Source: Zasmidium citrigriseum (taxonomy: Eukaryota; Ascomycota; Dothideomycetes; Mycosphaerellales; Mycosphaerellaceae). From it: DNA of 64,000 nucleotides. The stretch lies in assembly GCA_002786025.1 (NCBI GenBank), contig NHNW01000019.1:434001-498000 (forward strand), read 5' to 3'. The position numbers and the translations under genes are program-made. The notes below the pieces were generated by a model, which did no database searches, was not told the origin of the DNA, and was given only the letters and a program-made list of their open reading frames with translations. Positions 1 through 11,100 of the stretch are shown piece after piece. Numbering within the stretch: position 1 is the first letter of the stretch; each line of letters begins with the position of its first letter.

Positions 1-736
1 TGTAATAGCATTATGTGTATCATCATCGATTCCCGACATTTGTCTACGGCCGTCGGAGCCCGCACCCAAGTAAAGAAAACCAGCAGCAGGTGTCGTGTGA
101 TGAGGTGATTGTTTACCAGCAGATGACAGGGAAGGGTCCTCATTTTGTTCTTGCCTGGCGCCAGGTCCAGGAGGGTTTTGTGGGGTTGGTACATGCCCTG
201 CAGTCACTGTGGCGGGAACTAAAAGTATACTCGCTAAGCCCACCACGTTCGTGGAGGCTGACGTCGATTCGGTATTGTTTGGGAGCGTTGACGGTTTGCG
301 AGTGGCGGTGCCCAGTACTTCGGTACCGCCCCAGCCCGTTGCCAAGGTATCTTCATGGGCGTCTTGAGAGCCCTGGTTTCCTGATTGCTCGCTGGCAGTG
401 GGATTGAGTTTTCGATCAGCTGGAATTGGCCTGCTTGCATTGCAGTTTCTCCAATCTGTCCCTATTGGATTGAAGGGCGATATTACTCTTGAAGGCTCTC
501 CCACATCGTGCAGTAGTGAGGAGCTCGCTGCAGTAGCGATCATATCGAAGTAGGCTGGTGTGGCTGTCGGCGATGAAACAGAGGTAATGTTGCTGAAGCG
601 CGCTAAACAAAGTCAGTCAACCCAATTGCTTCTGACTGGGCAACGATCCAAAACTTCACTCACTGGGTATGGCTGCAGACCTCGTTCCCAACCCAGCGAG
701 GATCGCAAAGAGAAAGACCTTCCGACCCAGACGCAT
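1..736 (-). CDS. secreted Ser/Thr-rich protein, 3' end cut by window edge
   Basis: I do not recognise the family. Exon 1 (736-664) begins with a signal-peptide-like start, MRLGRKVFLFAILAGLG, followed by TRSAAIP. A 61-nt intron (603-663, GTGAGT donor, TTTAG acceptor, tandem CTGAC-like branch) joins in phase to exon 2 (602-1). Exon 2 stays open on the minus strand for about 200 codons to the window edge; I checked every triplet and found no stop. The product is rich in Ser, Thr, Pro, Asn and Gly, has one visible Cys after the signal peptide (DWRNCNAS), and has a short hydrophobic stretch around GLASILLVPATVTAG. This composition suggests a wall-associated or secreted protein. The stop codon and any membrane anchor lie outside the window. 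Coding status is well supported by frame length and signal peptide; function is not. Confidence 0.6.
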
Positions 737-1857
737 CTCTTCTCGTATTGCGTTAAGCGAGTGACTCAAGGAAACAAGGAAATAGGAGAGGAAATCCAAG
801 CGCCGTCAACACAAGGAAATCGCGATCATGTAGAGCATAGGAGAAGTAGGGCAGTACGAGTAGAGAGGTATTCTCGGGGACTGTCGAGTACATAGCAGTG
901 GACTCCTGCATAGGCTGCCCACCAACACAGGCCTTCAAAGTAGGCACAGTCGCACTCTGAGCCTCTAAAGCGAGTATAAACGGTCGATTCCAGTGGGGAA
1001 ACACAAACGATGATTCTTTTTCTTCTCTGCGATGCCTGTCAGTCCCACGCGGCGATGCAGATGTCTGTTCCAAAATTGGTGCTCAAGCTGCAGGAACGAG
1101 CGGCTGTGCAAGCTGCAGGATCCCGCGAGAGCTGTCAAAAGGGACAACGTCCCGCTGACTGCGCACGGCGATATCTTGAGGACGTTTTTCTTTTTTTCTT
1201 GCGTCTGCCGGTGAGACATGATCGATGCTTTTTTCGAGGCTGGGTGATGGAAGTAGGAGGAAAGAGTTTGGGGGCGAGAAAGTGACGTTGAGGCAAGCGT
1301 TCCCGGCCAAAAGGTCGGCCCTCGGCAAGAACGACCCTTGCTTGCTTGCTCTACGACTTCACCTACCATCTTCAACTCGTTGCTCTTTGTCATTATTGCC
1401 AACATGAACATTCATTCCAGACCGAGAGCTCAACACTAAGAATCTTCCTCTGTTATAGAATTTCGTCACAGAAGGATTCACCAGCCTCACAGAACCGTTC
1501 GAAACAGCCGAAACCCCCAGCAACGTCCCGAAGGAAGCCAACAGTTCGGTAGAGTGCTGAAATAGACCCATGGTTCCAGGACCGCGTCACCGTGCAACGT
1601 CCCAGCTTTGCCATGAGTTGAGATGGTGATCATGGTCGGCCAGACGATGGCATCTTGCTCTTCTGCTGGGTATCCAAATGTATAATTGCAAGCTCTTCAT
1701 CTATTCTCTACATGCCTGTGAGATCGCTCCGAGTACAAAGCCTTACCCATGTCACCGTGCTAAACAAAACGCCCATTATGATCCAGTTGCGATTACGACT
1801 TCTGCCTTGCGTTCCTCTTCTCTTGCATGACCATGAGTTGTTTCTGTGGGTAGAATG
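737..1857. other. intergenic region, no gene recognised
   Basis: This 1.1-kb stretch lies between the start of the left-edge secreted protein and the stop of the SDR, both on the minus strand. Open frames of 60-150 codons occur on both strands, but they overlap one another in several frames, have mostly non-ATG starts and show no recognisable motif. It probably holds the promoter and 5' leader of the secreted-protein gene and the 3' UTR of the SDR gene. Confidence 0.5.
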
Positions 1858-2919
1858 TCAGCAAGGATCTTCACAATTCACATTCCGGACTTTGCTCACC
1901 TTCATCGGCTTGTCGGCAATCTTCAGGCCCAAGTTCGAGAGCCAGTATGGCAGACTCCTAAGGTAGACGACTGCGGCAGTTCCTGGCGCGATGATAAGCT
2001 GCTTGCCACGGCAGCTGAGAATTTGCTTGACCACAGCATTGGACACCATCGACGGCTTGATGACCTTGGCCTTGGCGGCTTCGAGATCCTTCATGAATGG
2101 AGCGGCCATTGGGGTTGCGGCGAAGGTTGGGTGAACGACGGTGAACTTGACCTCAGGAGCATCATGGAAGATGCGGGCCTCGTGTTGGAGACCTTCGTGG
2201 AAACTCAGTGCGGCGACCTTGGTGTTTGCGTATGGCACGAGACCAGGTGGGCTGACGAAAGAGGCGACAGATGCGATCGTAACAACGTGGCCCTTCTTGT
2301 TCTTGGCCATTGCTGGGAAGAACTCCTGCACTGTGTAGTAATGGCTGATAACATTGAGCTTGAAGATCTTCTCAAGCGAATCCTGCGTCTGATCAAACAT
2401 TGAGCCGTCTCCAGAGATACCCGCGTTGTTGACCAGAATGCTTGGGTGGCCGTGCCTTTGGCGGATCTGCTGGGCCATGTCTGCGACTGCTTGTCGGTCG
2501 GTAACGTCGCACTTGAAGTAGTGGATCTTTGGGTTGCCCTTCATGTCGGCTGGGAGGTCATCGCGGATGTCAATGCACATGACATTGACGCCCTTGGCAG
2601 CCAACTCCTTGCACATGAGGCTACCGAAGCCACCTGTGCCTCCGGTGATGACTGCGATCTCCTTTGGCCAGTCGTATCGGTGCTTCTCAGACGAGAGGCG
2701 GAAGTTGTTCTGGGCGAGCTCGGACAGCCACGCGTGCGAATCGCGCACCAGTCCGATGGCAAACAGCCATTTGAGCGCAGTGATTGTTCTGGTGATGTTG
2801 GTCGGCGAGATGTACTGCTTGAGCTGGGTCAGGAGCGAATCTCTGAAGCTCTCAGGCGAGGCAGTGAGCGCGAAGAGCAGCGCTCCCGTAAGAGCTGGCG
2901 TGACGAAGAGCTTGCTCAT
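1858..2919 (-). CDS. short-chain dehydrogenase/reductase, membrane-associated (17-beta-HSD11/RDH10-like)
   Basis: A 353-residue classical SDR that should oxidise or reduce a hydroxyl/keto group on a lipid-like substrate with NAD(P)(H). Visible motifs are the cofactor loop TGGTGGFG (about 92-99), an acidic residue after strand 2 (CIDIRDD), NNAG (164-167), catalytic Ser217 (VTIAS) and the Y230-ANT-K234 pair. About 80 residues precede the Rossmann fold and include hydrophobic stretches (LTGALLFALTA, ALKWLFAIGLV). That matches the N-terminal membrane anchor of the SDR16C (retinol/steroid dehydrogenase) group found on ER or lipid droplets. The start is the ATG at 2919; upstream in-frame codons lack a better start. 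No intron is needed. The family call is strong; the substrate is unknown. Confidence 0.88.
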   Translation of the reverse strand: MSKLFVTPALTGALLFALTASPESFRDSLLTQLKQYISPTNITRTITALKWLFAIGLVRDSHAWLSELAQNNFRLSSEKHRYDWPKEIAVITGGTGGFGSLMCKELAAKGVNVMCIDIRDDLPADMKGNPKIHYFKCDVTDRQAVADMAQQIRQRHGHPSILVNNAGISGDGSMFDQTQDSLEKIFKLNVISHYYTVQEFFPAMAKNKKGHVVTIASVASFVSPPGLVPYANTKVAALSFHEGLQHEARIFHDAPEVKFTVVHPTFAATPMAAPFMKDLEAAKAKVIKPSMVSNAVVKQILSCRGKQLIIAPGTAAVVYLRSLPYWLSNLGLKIADKPMKVSKVRNVNCEDPC

Positions 2920-3612
2920 GGTGGTAGATGGACGCGGTGTAGGAGGATGAAGGCAGTCTGTTTTTGCTACGCGGCAGCGACGGGCGTGCAGAGGACGACG
3001 CGCAGACCTTATACGGCTCGAATCTCGGTCTCCTGCCACGAAAGTCTACTCAGTCGTCTTCATCAGCGGCTTGTGTCCTTGCGGCGTGGTCTGCACCCTC
3101 CCATAGATGGCGGGGTGCCACAAACGATAGCGACGCCAAGGAGCCTCGGTAATGCTGGCCATTGAGGATGAGGGCAAAGCTAGGCAATTAAATTGTTTCT
3201 AGGAATACTTTCATGTGACGATTTGTGCAATAGGAAGGTTCCGCTGATGGTGTCCACGGTTGCCACGGATTCACTTTCCTCGGTGTTGTCGGTGTAGGCA
3301 GAGATATGGCAAGGATGATGCTGGGATGTCGAAGGGTTTGAAAGTATTCGATTACAACGAACACAGTCTTACGAATTTACGAGAAGCCAAATGCTAGACA
3401 CATTGTTCAAAGGCTCAGTATGAAGTCGATTAGTAGTTGTTAGTATGCTTGGAAGGGTATATCCAAAGTTGTGCAACTGATCAGGGCAACATTCACTTCC
3501 GAAGCCTTTCGGAGGTCCACTTTTCCCTCCGCACGTGCTCCGCAGTTCCATTTGGCAGATCGCGTTCGCAAAGAATCGCTCCACCTCCTACCAAGATTCT
3601 CCATCTCTTTGC
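2920..3612. promoter_or_regulatory. divergent intergenic region between SDR (-) and Mtg2 (+)
   Basis: This 0.7-kb stretch separates two head-to-head genes and should carry both promoters and leaders. I see no specific binding site that I can defend. Short open frames in it overlap in several frames and look like chance. Confidence 0.4.
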
Positions 3613-5319
3613 ATGTCTCATACGACCGCAGCGCGCAGGCTGCCGCTTTCGTCCACCCTCACTCCCTTCCTGTATCCATGTCTCGATAGCACATGGGCCC
3701 CGAACCTCCGGACGTTACGCCATGTAGCTCGCTCCCGCGCGTCTTTGCGGAGGCTCGTACGCTATCAGACAACTGATGCCTCGGCCGTCGATGCACACCA
3801 GTTCGACCATCTGAACCCAGTGCCGACCGACTATTCGTCTGCGCCTTTCACTGATGCCTGCTCCCTCACTATCGCTGCTGGCGGAGGAGGTCATGGATGT
3901 ATCTCCTTCCTACGCGAGAAGTACATTCCCAATGGTCCACCTAATGGCGGCGACGGGGGCACTGGGGGCAGTGTATACATCCAAGCAGTGAAAGGCGAGA
4001 CAAGTCTACACAAGCTTGCAAGAAGAGGCATTCTCAAGGCAGGGCGAGGCAAGAATGGCCAAGGCAGTCTGAAGGGAGGAGCAAGAGGCGAAGACGTACT
4101 GATCACTGTGCCTGTGGGAACAGTAGTCAGGGAGGTATTGCGAGTGGACCCCGTGGAGCAAGAAGAGAGGGAGCGAAACACTGGTGGAGCTTATGGCAAA
4201 CGTGCGCAAGATGATGATGCTGAAGACATGCCTGCTGGATTCCAGCGTGACAAGTGGCTCATCTACCCAGGCACTCTGCCAAAGTCTTTTAGTGTAGCAG
4301 AATTGCCCGCAGCTCCACGAGCGCGCCGCAACAATCTGGCAGCGTTGCAGCCCATGGCACCAATACGACTAGATCTCGACAAACCTATGGAGTCTCCACA
4401 ACTTCTGGCCGCCGGTGCTATGGGTGGGCTCGGGAATCCGCATTTCATCTCAAAGTCGTCTCCTCGTCCGAAGTTCGCAACTAAGGGAGGAGACGGAATG
4501 CGCATTAGCTTGCAGCTGGAGTTGAAGTTGCTCGCAGATGTTGGACTTGTTGGGCTCCCAAATGCCGGCAAATCAACGTTGCTTCGAGCCATTACCAACT
4601 CGAGGACAAGGATCGGTGATTGGGCCTTCACCACTCTCAATCCTAACATTGGCACTGTCGTACTCGACTCATACGTTGGACGGCCCATTCTGGATACCAA
4701 AGGACGTCGTCAAGAGCCGAGGACGAATTTGACCGTTGCCGACATTCCTGGCCTGATCGAGGACGCTCACCTAGATCGCGGCCTCGGTCTTGGATTCTTG
4801 CGCCACGTGGAAAGAGCAGCGGTCCTGGCTTTTGTCGTCGATCTGAACGCCCGCGACGCCGTAGCAGCTTTGAAAGACCTTTGGAAAGAAGTCGGCGAAT
4901 ACGAAAGACTTCGAGAGCAAGAGCTGAATGCAGAGACTGAGCGTTTACAGCCTCAGGAAGATGGTGTTACGGCGTTCAAGCCATTTGAAAGTTCGATATC
5001 CCCCGGTTTCGATCCCGAGCCCGTCGATGAAGCTGTTCTTGATCCTCCAGCTGGTCGAGCTCTGCCAGCCTTATCCCTTCCACCCATCAGTAGTAAGCCT
5101 TGGCTCGTGGTGGCTACCAAGGCGGATCTGCCTGACACGCAAGAGAACTTTCAGCATCTACAACATTACCTGCAGAGGGTGCAATCTGGGGAAGAGGATC
5201 ATCCAAGCGGGAAGAAAAACGGCTGGAGAAAGAGCCTGTACTCTGTGCCTGTGTCGGCTATCAATAAGGAAGGCGTGCAGAGCTTGCCGGGGATCCTGCT
5301 CAATCTACTTGACAGCTGA
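3613..5319 (+). CDS. MTG2: mitochondrial Obg-family GTPase, large-ribosomal-subunit assembly
   Basis: A 568-residue Obg/CgtA GTPase, the fungal Mtg2 type, which acts on the mitochondrial inner face in late assembly of the large mitoribosomal subunit. The N-terminus is basic and rich in Arg, Ser and Leu, as expected for a mitochondrial presequence. The glycine-rich Obg fold starts near residue 87 (AGGGGHGCISFLREKY) and continues with NGGDGGTGGSV. The GTPase motifs are G1 GLPNAGKST (about 313), the G3 region DIPG (about 376), G4 TKAD (about 502) and G5 SAINKEG (about 549). An acidic, charged insert of about 100 residues splits the Obg domain between VGTVVREV and GAMGGLGNPHF. The start is the first in-frame ATG (3613); an open frame continues upstream only with non-ATG codons. 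Confidence 0.93.
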   Translation: MSHTTAARRLPLSSTLTPFLYPCLDSTWAPNLRTLRHVARSRASLRRLVRYQTTDASAVDAHQFDHLNPVPTDYSSAPFTDACSLTIAAGGGGHGCISFLREKYIPNGPPNGGDGGTGGSVYIQAVKGETSLHKLARRGILKAGRGKNGQGSLKGGARGEDVLITVPVGTVVREVLRVDPVEQEERERNTGGAYGKRAQDDDAEDMPAGFQRDKWLIYPGTLPKSFSVAELPAAPRARRNNLAALQPMAPIRLDLDKPMESPQLLAAGAMGGLGNPHFISKSSPRPKFATKGGDGMRISLQLELKLLADVGLVGLPNAGKSTLLRAITNSRTRIGDWAFTTLNPNIGTVVLDSYVGRPILDTKGRRQEPRTNLTVADIPGLIEDAHLDRGLGLGFLRHVERAAVLAFVVDLNARDAVAALKDLWKEVGEYERLREQELNAETERLQPQEDGVTAFKPFESSISPGFDPEPVDEAVLDPPAGRALPALSLPPISSKPWLVVATKADLPDTQENFQHLQHYLQRVQSGEEDHPSGKKNGWRKSLYSVPVSAINKEGVQSLPGILLNLLDS

Positions 5320-5939
5320 GCAGACGACTAGCAGTGTTCCATGCCGGACCACTTGCTTCGCCAGCCGTCCAGCAACAGGTCAATCTAGCCGATGCCTTCG
5401 GCACATTTCATGCGGAGGCATTGAAACATCCTTGACTACCATATTCAAGCCTCGACCTGCGAAGCTCACGCATTCGTCCACATTTCAAGGTCTCTACCTG
5501 CGAACGATTCGATCTCGTACTATATTTCGAGGACAGCGGAGGTCCTCCAGACTCCTCCCGCGGATCCGGACCTGGGTCTCTTGTTGAGATGACATCGCAC
5601 TGTCGGAGCTCGCAAGCAGTGCATCCCTGAAATGCTGAGCATTCAATGCCTGAGGCGCAAACAACGTGCATTTTATCCTCGTGCGTTGATTGGCTCCGGC
5701 TGACGCGAATAACAAGGTTCGAGGGTCCCAACGTGGGGTGACTTTCTGACTGGCATGTGAAAGTGGGTTGTTGAGGACGAGAGCCTAAAATCTCCTGCGA
5801 GTAATATCTCTTCTTCACCCTTCTCCTACACACTTCATATCTGCCCAGCTCTTTGCTCTCCTCAAGATCTACACATCGCTATCATGGCATTGATTTACGT
5901 TCCTTAGCTCATCATCATTTTCTCGCCGACTGAGTAACC
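5320..5939. other. intergenic, 3' of Mtg2 and leader of next gene
   Basis: No supported gene. A very short upstream frame, ATG at 5884 to TAG at 5907 (MALIYVP), lies 33 nt before the next gene's start and would be a uORF if the transcript begins before it. A 141-codon frame on the minus strand (5408-5833) has no recognisable motif and is left out. Confidence 0.4.
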
Positions 5940-6971
5940 ATGAGGTCGAGTTTGCGAAGTGTCGTTACTCAATACAAGACCACCATGGCAAGCGATGGCA
6001 CTGCCAACGGGCCATCGCTTTTGCTATTTGACCTGCTTCCTTCGCTGCTGTTACAGAAGATACCAAGACGATTACGAGCCCAGTCAACATCAACTCCTTC
6101 GACGACATGCCCATCCCGGCCACTGAGCCAAGCCAGTATAGATAGCGTCACACCTCCGCCCTCATACCAGTCCAACGTCGAGGAAATCGATCCATCAGAC
6201 GAGCAGCCGCCGGCATTTCGGTCATTCCCGATGAGTGCTGCGCCAAGCCGACCCTCGAGTTCCGGAAGCACTACACCAACGAACATTCCGTCAGCAGAAG
6301 CAAAGAGCGGGATACATTGGAAGTACGCCAACACCGGGTTTGCACTCCTATCGCTTGCGGCACAAGAGGATTCGAATGCTTCGCCCACAAGCACCCGGCT
6401 CACTCGGAGGGGATACGTCGATGGTGTGGCATGCATGCTACGCGGCTTGCCCTCGGAGCTCACGGAAGAGGAAGAATTGAGCATACGAGAGGCATTCCCA
6501 GCGTCTGTCAATTTGGCAGAAAGCGAAGACGAGCGAGCACCCACACAAAAGCGATCAAGAGCAGAAGTCAGACGATCAAGAAGAACACCTCTCGCGCGAC
6601 AGTCGACACTCCATCGATGCATCGCGGACATCACACTGTATATCTTCTTGGCGATATCGTTCATATTGCCATACTTGCAGCTACTTCTGCGGCATGCGTA
6701 TCAATTTGATCGCAAGCACAAGATCAGCGACAGAGTCCTAGCACAGAGTGTGATAGCTGCGGATGTCATGGGAAAGCGCACGATAACCATGGCATCGAGC
6801 ATCTGCGCTATGAATGACGGCAAGGTCGGCGACTCCATGAAGGAGATTGGCATGTACGTTGTCCAGGGTTTCAGCGGCGGTATTTACGAAGGCCTTGGAG
6901 AAGGAATGCAAGTTTTGGGGTTACGCAACACAGATGCGTCAATGGGAAGGAATTCTCTCGACATGCGATAA
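5940..6971 (+). CDS. conserved fungal hypothetical protein, one C-terminal membrane segment
   Basis: A single-exon gene of 343 residues. The first half is Ser/Thr/Pro-rich and probably disordered (TPPPSYQSNVEEIDPSDEQPP). A basic stretch (KRSRAEVRRSRRTPLAR) comes before a strongly hydrophobic helix (LYIFLAISFILPYLQLLLRH, about 236-255). The C-terminal 90 residues look structured (RVLAQSVIAADVMGKR, YVVQGFSGGIYEGLGEGMQV). I do not recognise a named domain. The Met at 5940 (CC-ATG) is the first in frame after a leader stop; a second Met at residue 16 is also possible. It is likely a membrane-anchored protein with a cytosolic disordered tail; the compartment is unknown. Confidence 0.72.
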   Translation: MRSSLRSVVTQYKTTMASDGTANGPSLLLFDLLPSLLLQKIPRRLRAQSTSTPSTTCPSRPLSQASIDSVTPPPSYQSNVEEIDPSDEQPPAFRSFPMSAAPSRPSSSGSTTPTNIPSAEAKSGIHWKYANTGFALLSLAAQEDSNASPTSTRLTRRGYVDGVACMLRGLPSELTEEEELSIREAFPASVNLAESEDERAPTQKRSRAEVRRSRRTPLARQSTLHRCIADITLYIFLAISFILPYLQLLLRHAYQFDRKHKISDRVLAQSVIAADVMGKRTITMASSICAMNDGKVGDSMKEIGMYVVQGFSGGIYEGLGEGMQVLGLRNTDASMGRNSLDMR

Positions 6972-8133
6972 CGACCATGTGACGGGCGGTGGATGGTTGC
7001 ATTCTGGGCGAGGATTTTGACTGATATGATTGATGATGTTCACGAGATACCCATTGGCACGAGCTCACGTATAGACCGTTGTCGGCTAAAGCGACGCAGG
7101 AGCACAGCATTTCGTCCGGGATCTGAGTGGTAGGTTCGGCATTCTTATCTTTTTTGACGGCCACGAGGTCATCAGATCAAGCCTTGCTGAGGAATCAATC
7201 CTGGGACTGCATGTTCAGTGTCGTCACCCGTCTGATTCGCATTCGCAGGCCAGGCATTATAGCTGTTCGGAGTAGATGTCCACAACGCCGCTGATGACGG
7301 CACTTCCATACCGGCGAGATGGGCCAGAATGCCGAGCCAATGAGGGCTATTCCGAGATGTCTTCAGCCGCGAGTTCGAGAGCAACAAGCCTTGACAGAAG
7401 GGTATTACTCAGGTCTCCATAGGTTGAGAGCCATTCCTGCGGCTTTTTCCACAAGATGGGGTCCATTGGGAGTGTCGTCTGCCTGGGGATCTTGCTGTCG
7501 CGTGCCGTGCACATGCTTTTGCTCGAAGAATTACTCAGCCAGAGGCGCCTGAAAGTATATCCTTAGGTTAGCTGAGGTCCTGAAAGTCGTGGGTGAGGCA
7601 GCGCTTCCATAGCCGTCTAACTCCGTACAGTCTTCTTCGTCGTGAAAGAGTCCAACGTCCATGGCTGCCATGCTGAGACAAGGCTACGAGGCAAGACCCA
7701 TCTCTTACTCACACTCTCCGCGTAGCATCATCTTGAAACGAAGTCCATTGGCCCATCTGCACGACATCTTTTCGCATTCGCAGCCCCAGACTCGCCGTCG
7801 GCGCCGACCCACACATTCTGTCGCGCTTGGCCACTCCGATAGCGCCCACCCGGTCGTCTGGTCGTTTCTCTGGCTGGGGCGCACTCCTTCGGGAAGTCCA
7901 CAGGGCGCGACATGTACTTGCCGTTCTGCGCGGTGAGCAGCAGGCAAAGTGTGAGTCGAACCAAGCAAAGGCAAGCTAGCTAGCCAGGTAAAGGAACGCC
8001 GTGCCTTTTCAATGTTTCCGTGCCATTGTCATCTTCGCGCCCTTTCGTGTCCTCTTCCTCACCTGGCTCACGCCTTTCCACATCTTCTTCGCACGGCTCC
8101 GGACGCCCTGTGTGCTGACAGTGACGGGCGAAT
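6972..8133. other. intergenic, unresolved minus-strand open frames
   Basis: This 1.15-kb stretch contains the leader of the following transcription factor. On the minus strand three short frames between 7172 and 7680 read like protein: one begins MAAMDVGLFHDEEDCTE, one has EWLSTYGDLSNTLLSRL, and one ends at 7172 after HWLGILAHLAGMEV. They would need introns with weak splice sites to join, so I do not call a gene. See the findings. Confidence 0.3.
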
Positions 8134-11100
8134 ATGACGACTATTGTTGAGGAGAACGAGGCAAACCTGGCCACGCCGGATTTTGAGCAGTTGTTGGATC
8201 TTCCTGAGGGGACTTTTGCTGGGAGTGAGGATGCAGTTTTTGGGAATACTGTTACGGCGGACCCGGCCAGGCTTGGGTACTGTCCTCATCACCCTGTTGA
8301 TGACACCAAGTATGTGATCTGACTGGCTTGGACCTGACTCGTGCTGATGATTGTTTAGCTGCTGGTGTAACAGTCTGATGGGCGATTGGGATATTCCGCA
8401 ACCTACTGCAGATGCTCAGACTGGTTTGGAGGAGCCGGACTACTCGAGGACTGAAAGTAAGAAGATCGGATTGTCAATATCTGTAGCAACGTTCTGACAT
8501 GTCTTCCAGATTGGATTCCACGATTTGTTCGAAATGAGACGCCTTGCGATTACTGTCGATCCAGACGATTGGCATGCTATAGACTGCCAAACGACAATTC
8601 TTGTACGCCATGCTCCACGCTCTTCCGGGAATGCAGCTTGAGCCATTCCAAGACTCTGGAAGCAACGAACTATATTGACTATAACTCCGGCCAATTTCTT
8701 GACACTCTTCATGCCGTGGACGAGGACACCGTCAAGGAGAGAGGCGGCCTGACTGGTATCAAACCATTGAGATCGAAGACGTTCGACTATGGCCCGGCAG
8801 TACCCTTGAAGGACGATGCTCCTGGCAGCTCGAAGCGCAATGGCATTCGTTTCCCCCGGCATGCTGTGAAGACTCTTCGAGACTGGCTCGATGCGCACGC
8901 AGACAACCCGTACCCGACGGAGGAGGAGAAGGTGAAGTTGGAGCACCAGACTCAGTTGTCTCCAAGTCAGATTGCAAACTGGATGGCAAACGCGCGTCGA
9001 CGAAGAAAGGCCACGGAAAGGGCAAAACCAAGACTGGCAAGCTCACCGAGTCTGAAACCGACTGCTATTGACATTCCTACTCCGAACAAGCCTTGGGACG
9101 AGCTCAACCCCTTCGAAAGATGGAAGAACTCTCCACCTGAACACGAACCTGCCTCTATCACGGATATCGCCAACGCCGTTGCCAATACCGACTTTCCGGA
9201 AGATCCAGTATCGAGGTCACCATCTACCAATGGACGATCGAGCAAGAGGAGGAAGGCGTCTAGCAATGGGTCGGGCTTTTCGAATGTCAGAGCCCCGTCA
9301 ACGACGTCGCTTGAGACTGGCCAGACTTCATCTCTATCGGCATCGAGCGCAGCGTTCTCCGCCTCCAACGACTCATCGCATTCTACTCACGGCTCTTTTG
9401 GCTCGTTCAGCTCCAGTCTGGCTGGAAAGAAGGATCGACGACGACGACGAAGACCAGCTCCAGCTGCAGCTGCACGACGATCACTGACAGACGACAAGAA
9501 GCGCATCTTCCAATGTACATTCTGCACAGACACGTTCAAATCGAAATACGACTGGACCCGGCACGAAAAGACTCTCCACCTTTCGCTCGAGAAGTGGATC
9601 TGCGCGCCTCTTGGACCGGTCATCACAGACCAAGAATCCGGTGAGAAGAAGTGTGTATACTGCGATCTCTACAACCCTTCGAGCGACCACACAGAATCAC
9701 ACAATCACCGACAGTGTGAGGACAAAGGCTTGGATGCCAGGACCTTCTACCGGAAGGACCATTTGAGGCAACATATGAGGCTTATGCACGGCTGCGAAAT
9801 GTCTCCAGCGATGGAGAGCTGGAAGTCGATGGCCGTCAACATCAACAGCAGGTGTGGATTTTGCGCGCAGAGATTCACGGTCTGGCAGGAGAGAGTGGAT
9901 CACTTGACTGCTCATTTCAAAGCTGGAGACCGCATGTCGAGCTGGAAGGGATGCAGAGGACTGGATCCAGCCGTTGCTGCCCAAGTTACGAACGCTATGC
10001 CACCATATCTCATTGGCATCGAAGCCGCGAGCCCGAACCCGTTCTCTGCCACCAACAGAGGGTCTTGGAGACAGGCACATGATTTTGGGAATTCAGAATG
10101 CAAGGGCAATCATGACCAGTGGGATGTGCAGGATCTCTGGGGTGAAGGAAACAACACAAAGGTATGTATGGCGGGTTCTGGTCGTCACGACGATTACTGA
10201 CAAAACATAGGCCACCTGCTGGGAGATTCTCACCGTACGACTGGGCAAATATGCCAAAGAAATGGCTGATAAAGGCTGCATCTTGACCGATGATGATTTG
10301 CAACGACAGGCCCGAATGATCTTGTACGATTCTGACGATGCCTGGAATCAGACTGCAGCGGACAACCCTGAGTGGCTCGATCTCTTCAAGAAAGCACATG
10401 GCCTGGACTTCATCCCATCAGCGATTGGTGGCCAAGGTGGCCAGATTCCCGAGGATCTGGAGACGTACACGGATCTTGGGCTTCGTATTCCATTTTCTGT
10501 GCAGCTTGCGGCGTATAACCAGAATCAGAGCGGAAAGCACAACAAAGATTCGGGGACAAGGCCAGGGCCTTACCAGCAGGCGAGAGAGAACTTGAAAGAG
10601 ATCTACCAGCTCCTATCAACCGAAGGCGTCTTGTACAATGGCGATCAGACTTGCCCGCACACTGCTTGCTCACCCAACTTGATGGACATCAGCAAGGTGG
10701 ACGGGGGAAGCTCACCAGGTTCCAGGCTGAGGAGATGGTGCAACGAGAAGCTTTCGACTGCATCGGCCGAGAAGCTGGCGTCTCTGCGAACGGTTGGAGC
10801 ACTTAAGCCTGCAACTGCTACTGAGAACCGCCATCGGGCTCTTGCAACATTATGGGATCTCGAAGCTCTTGCACATGAGCACAACGGCTCTTGCTCTGCT
10901 GCCTTCGACGCTCAAGCGGCAGCCAACGCCCGAGCTCGATCACTGAACTCTCTCACAAACCAGGAGAAGCAACACACCACTTGCTCATGGGAGGCGCAAG
11001 ACAACCAACTAGCTACCGCCAGAGCTCGATCGCAGGGACTGCAAACCCTTTCTCGAGCAGAATGTGGTGTCAAGCGAGCTCAGGGAGAGATATGTGACCT

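Noticed and set aside
1846..3165. Plus-strand frames of 185 and 239 codons across the SDR gene
   Set aside because: They are antisense to a clear SDR with all catalytic motifs; no independent motif or start context.
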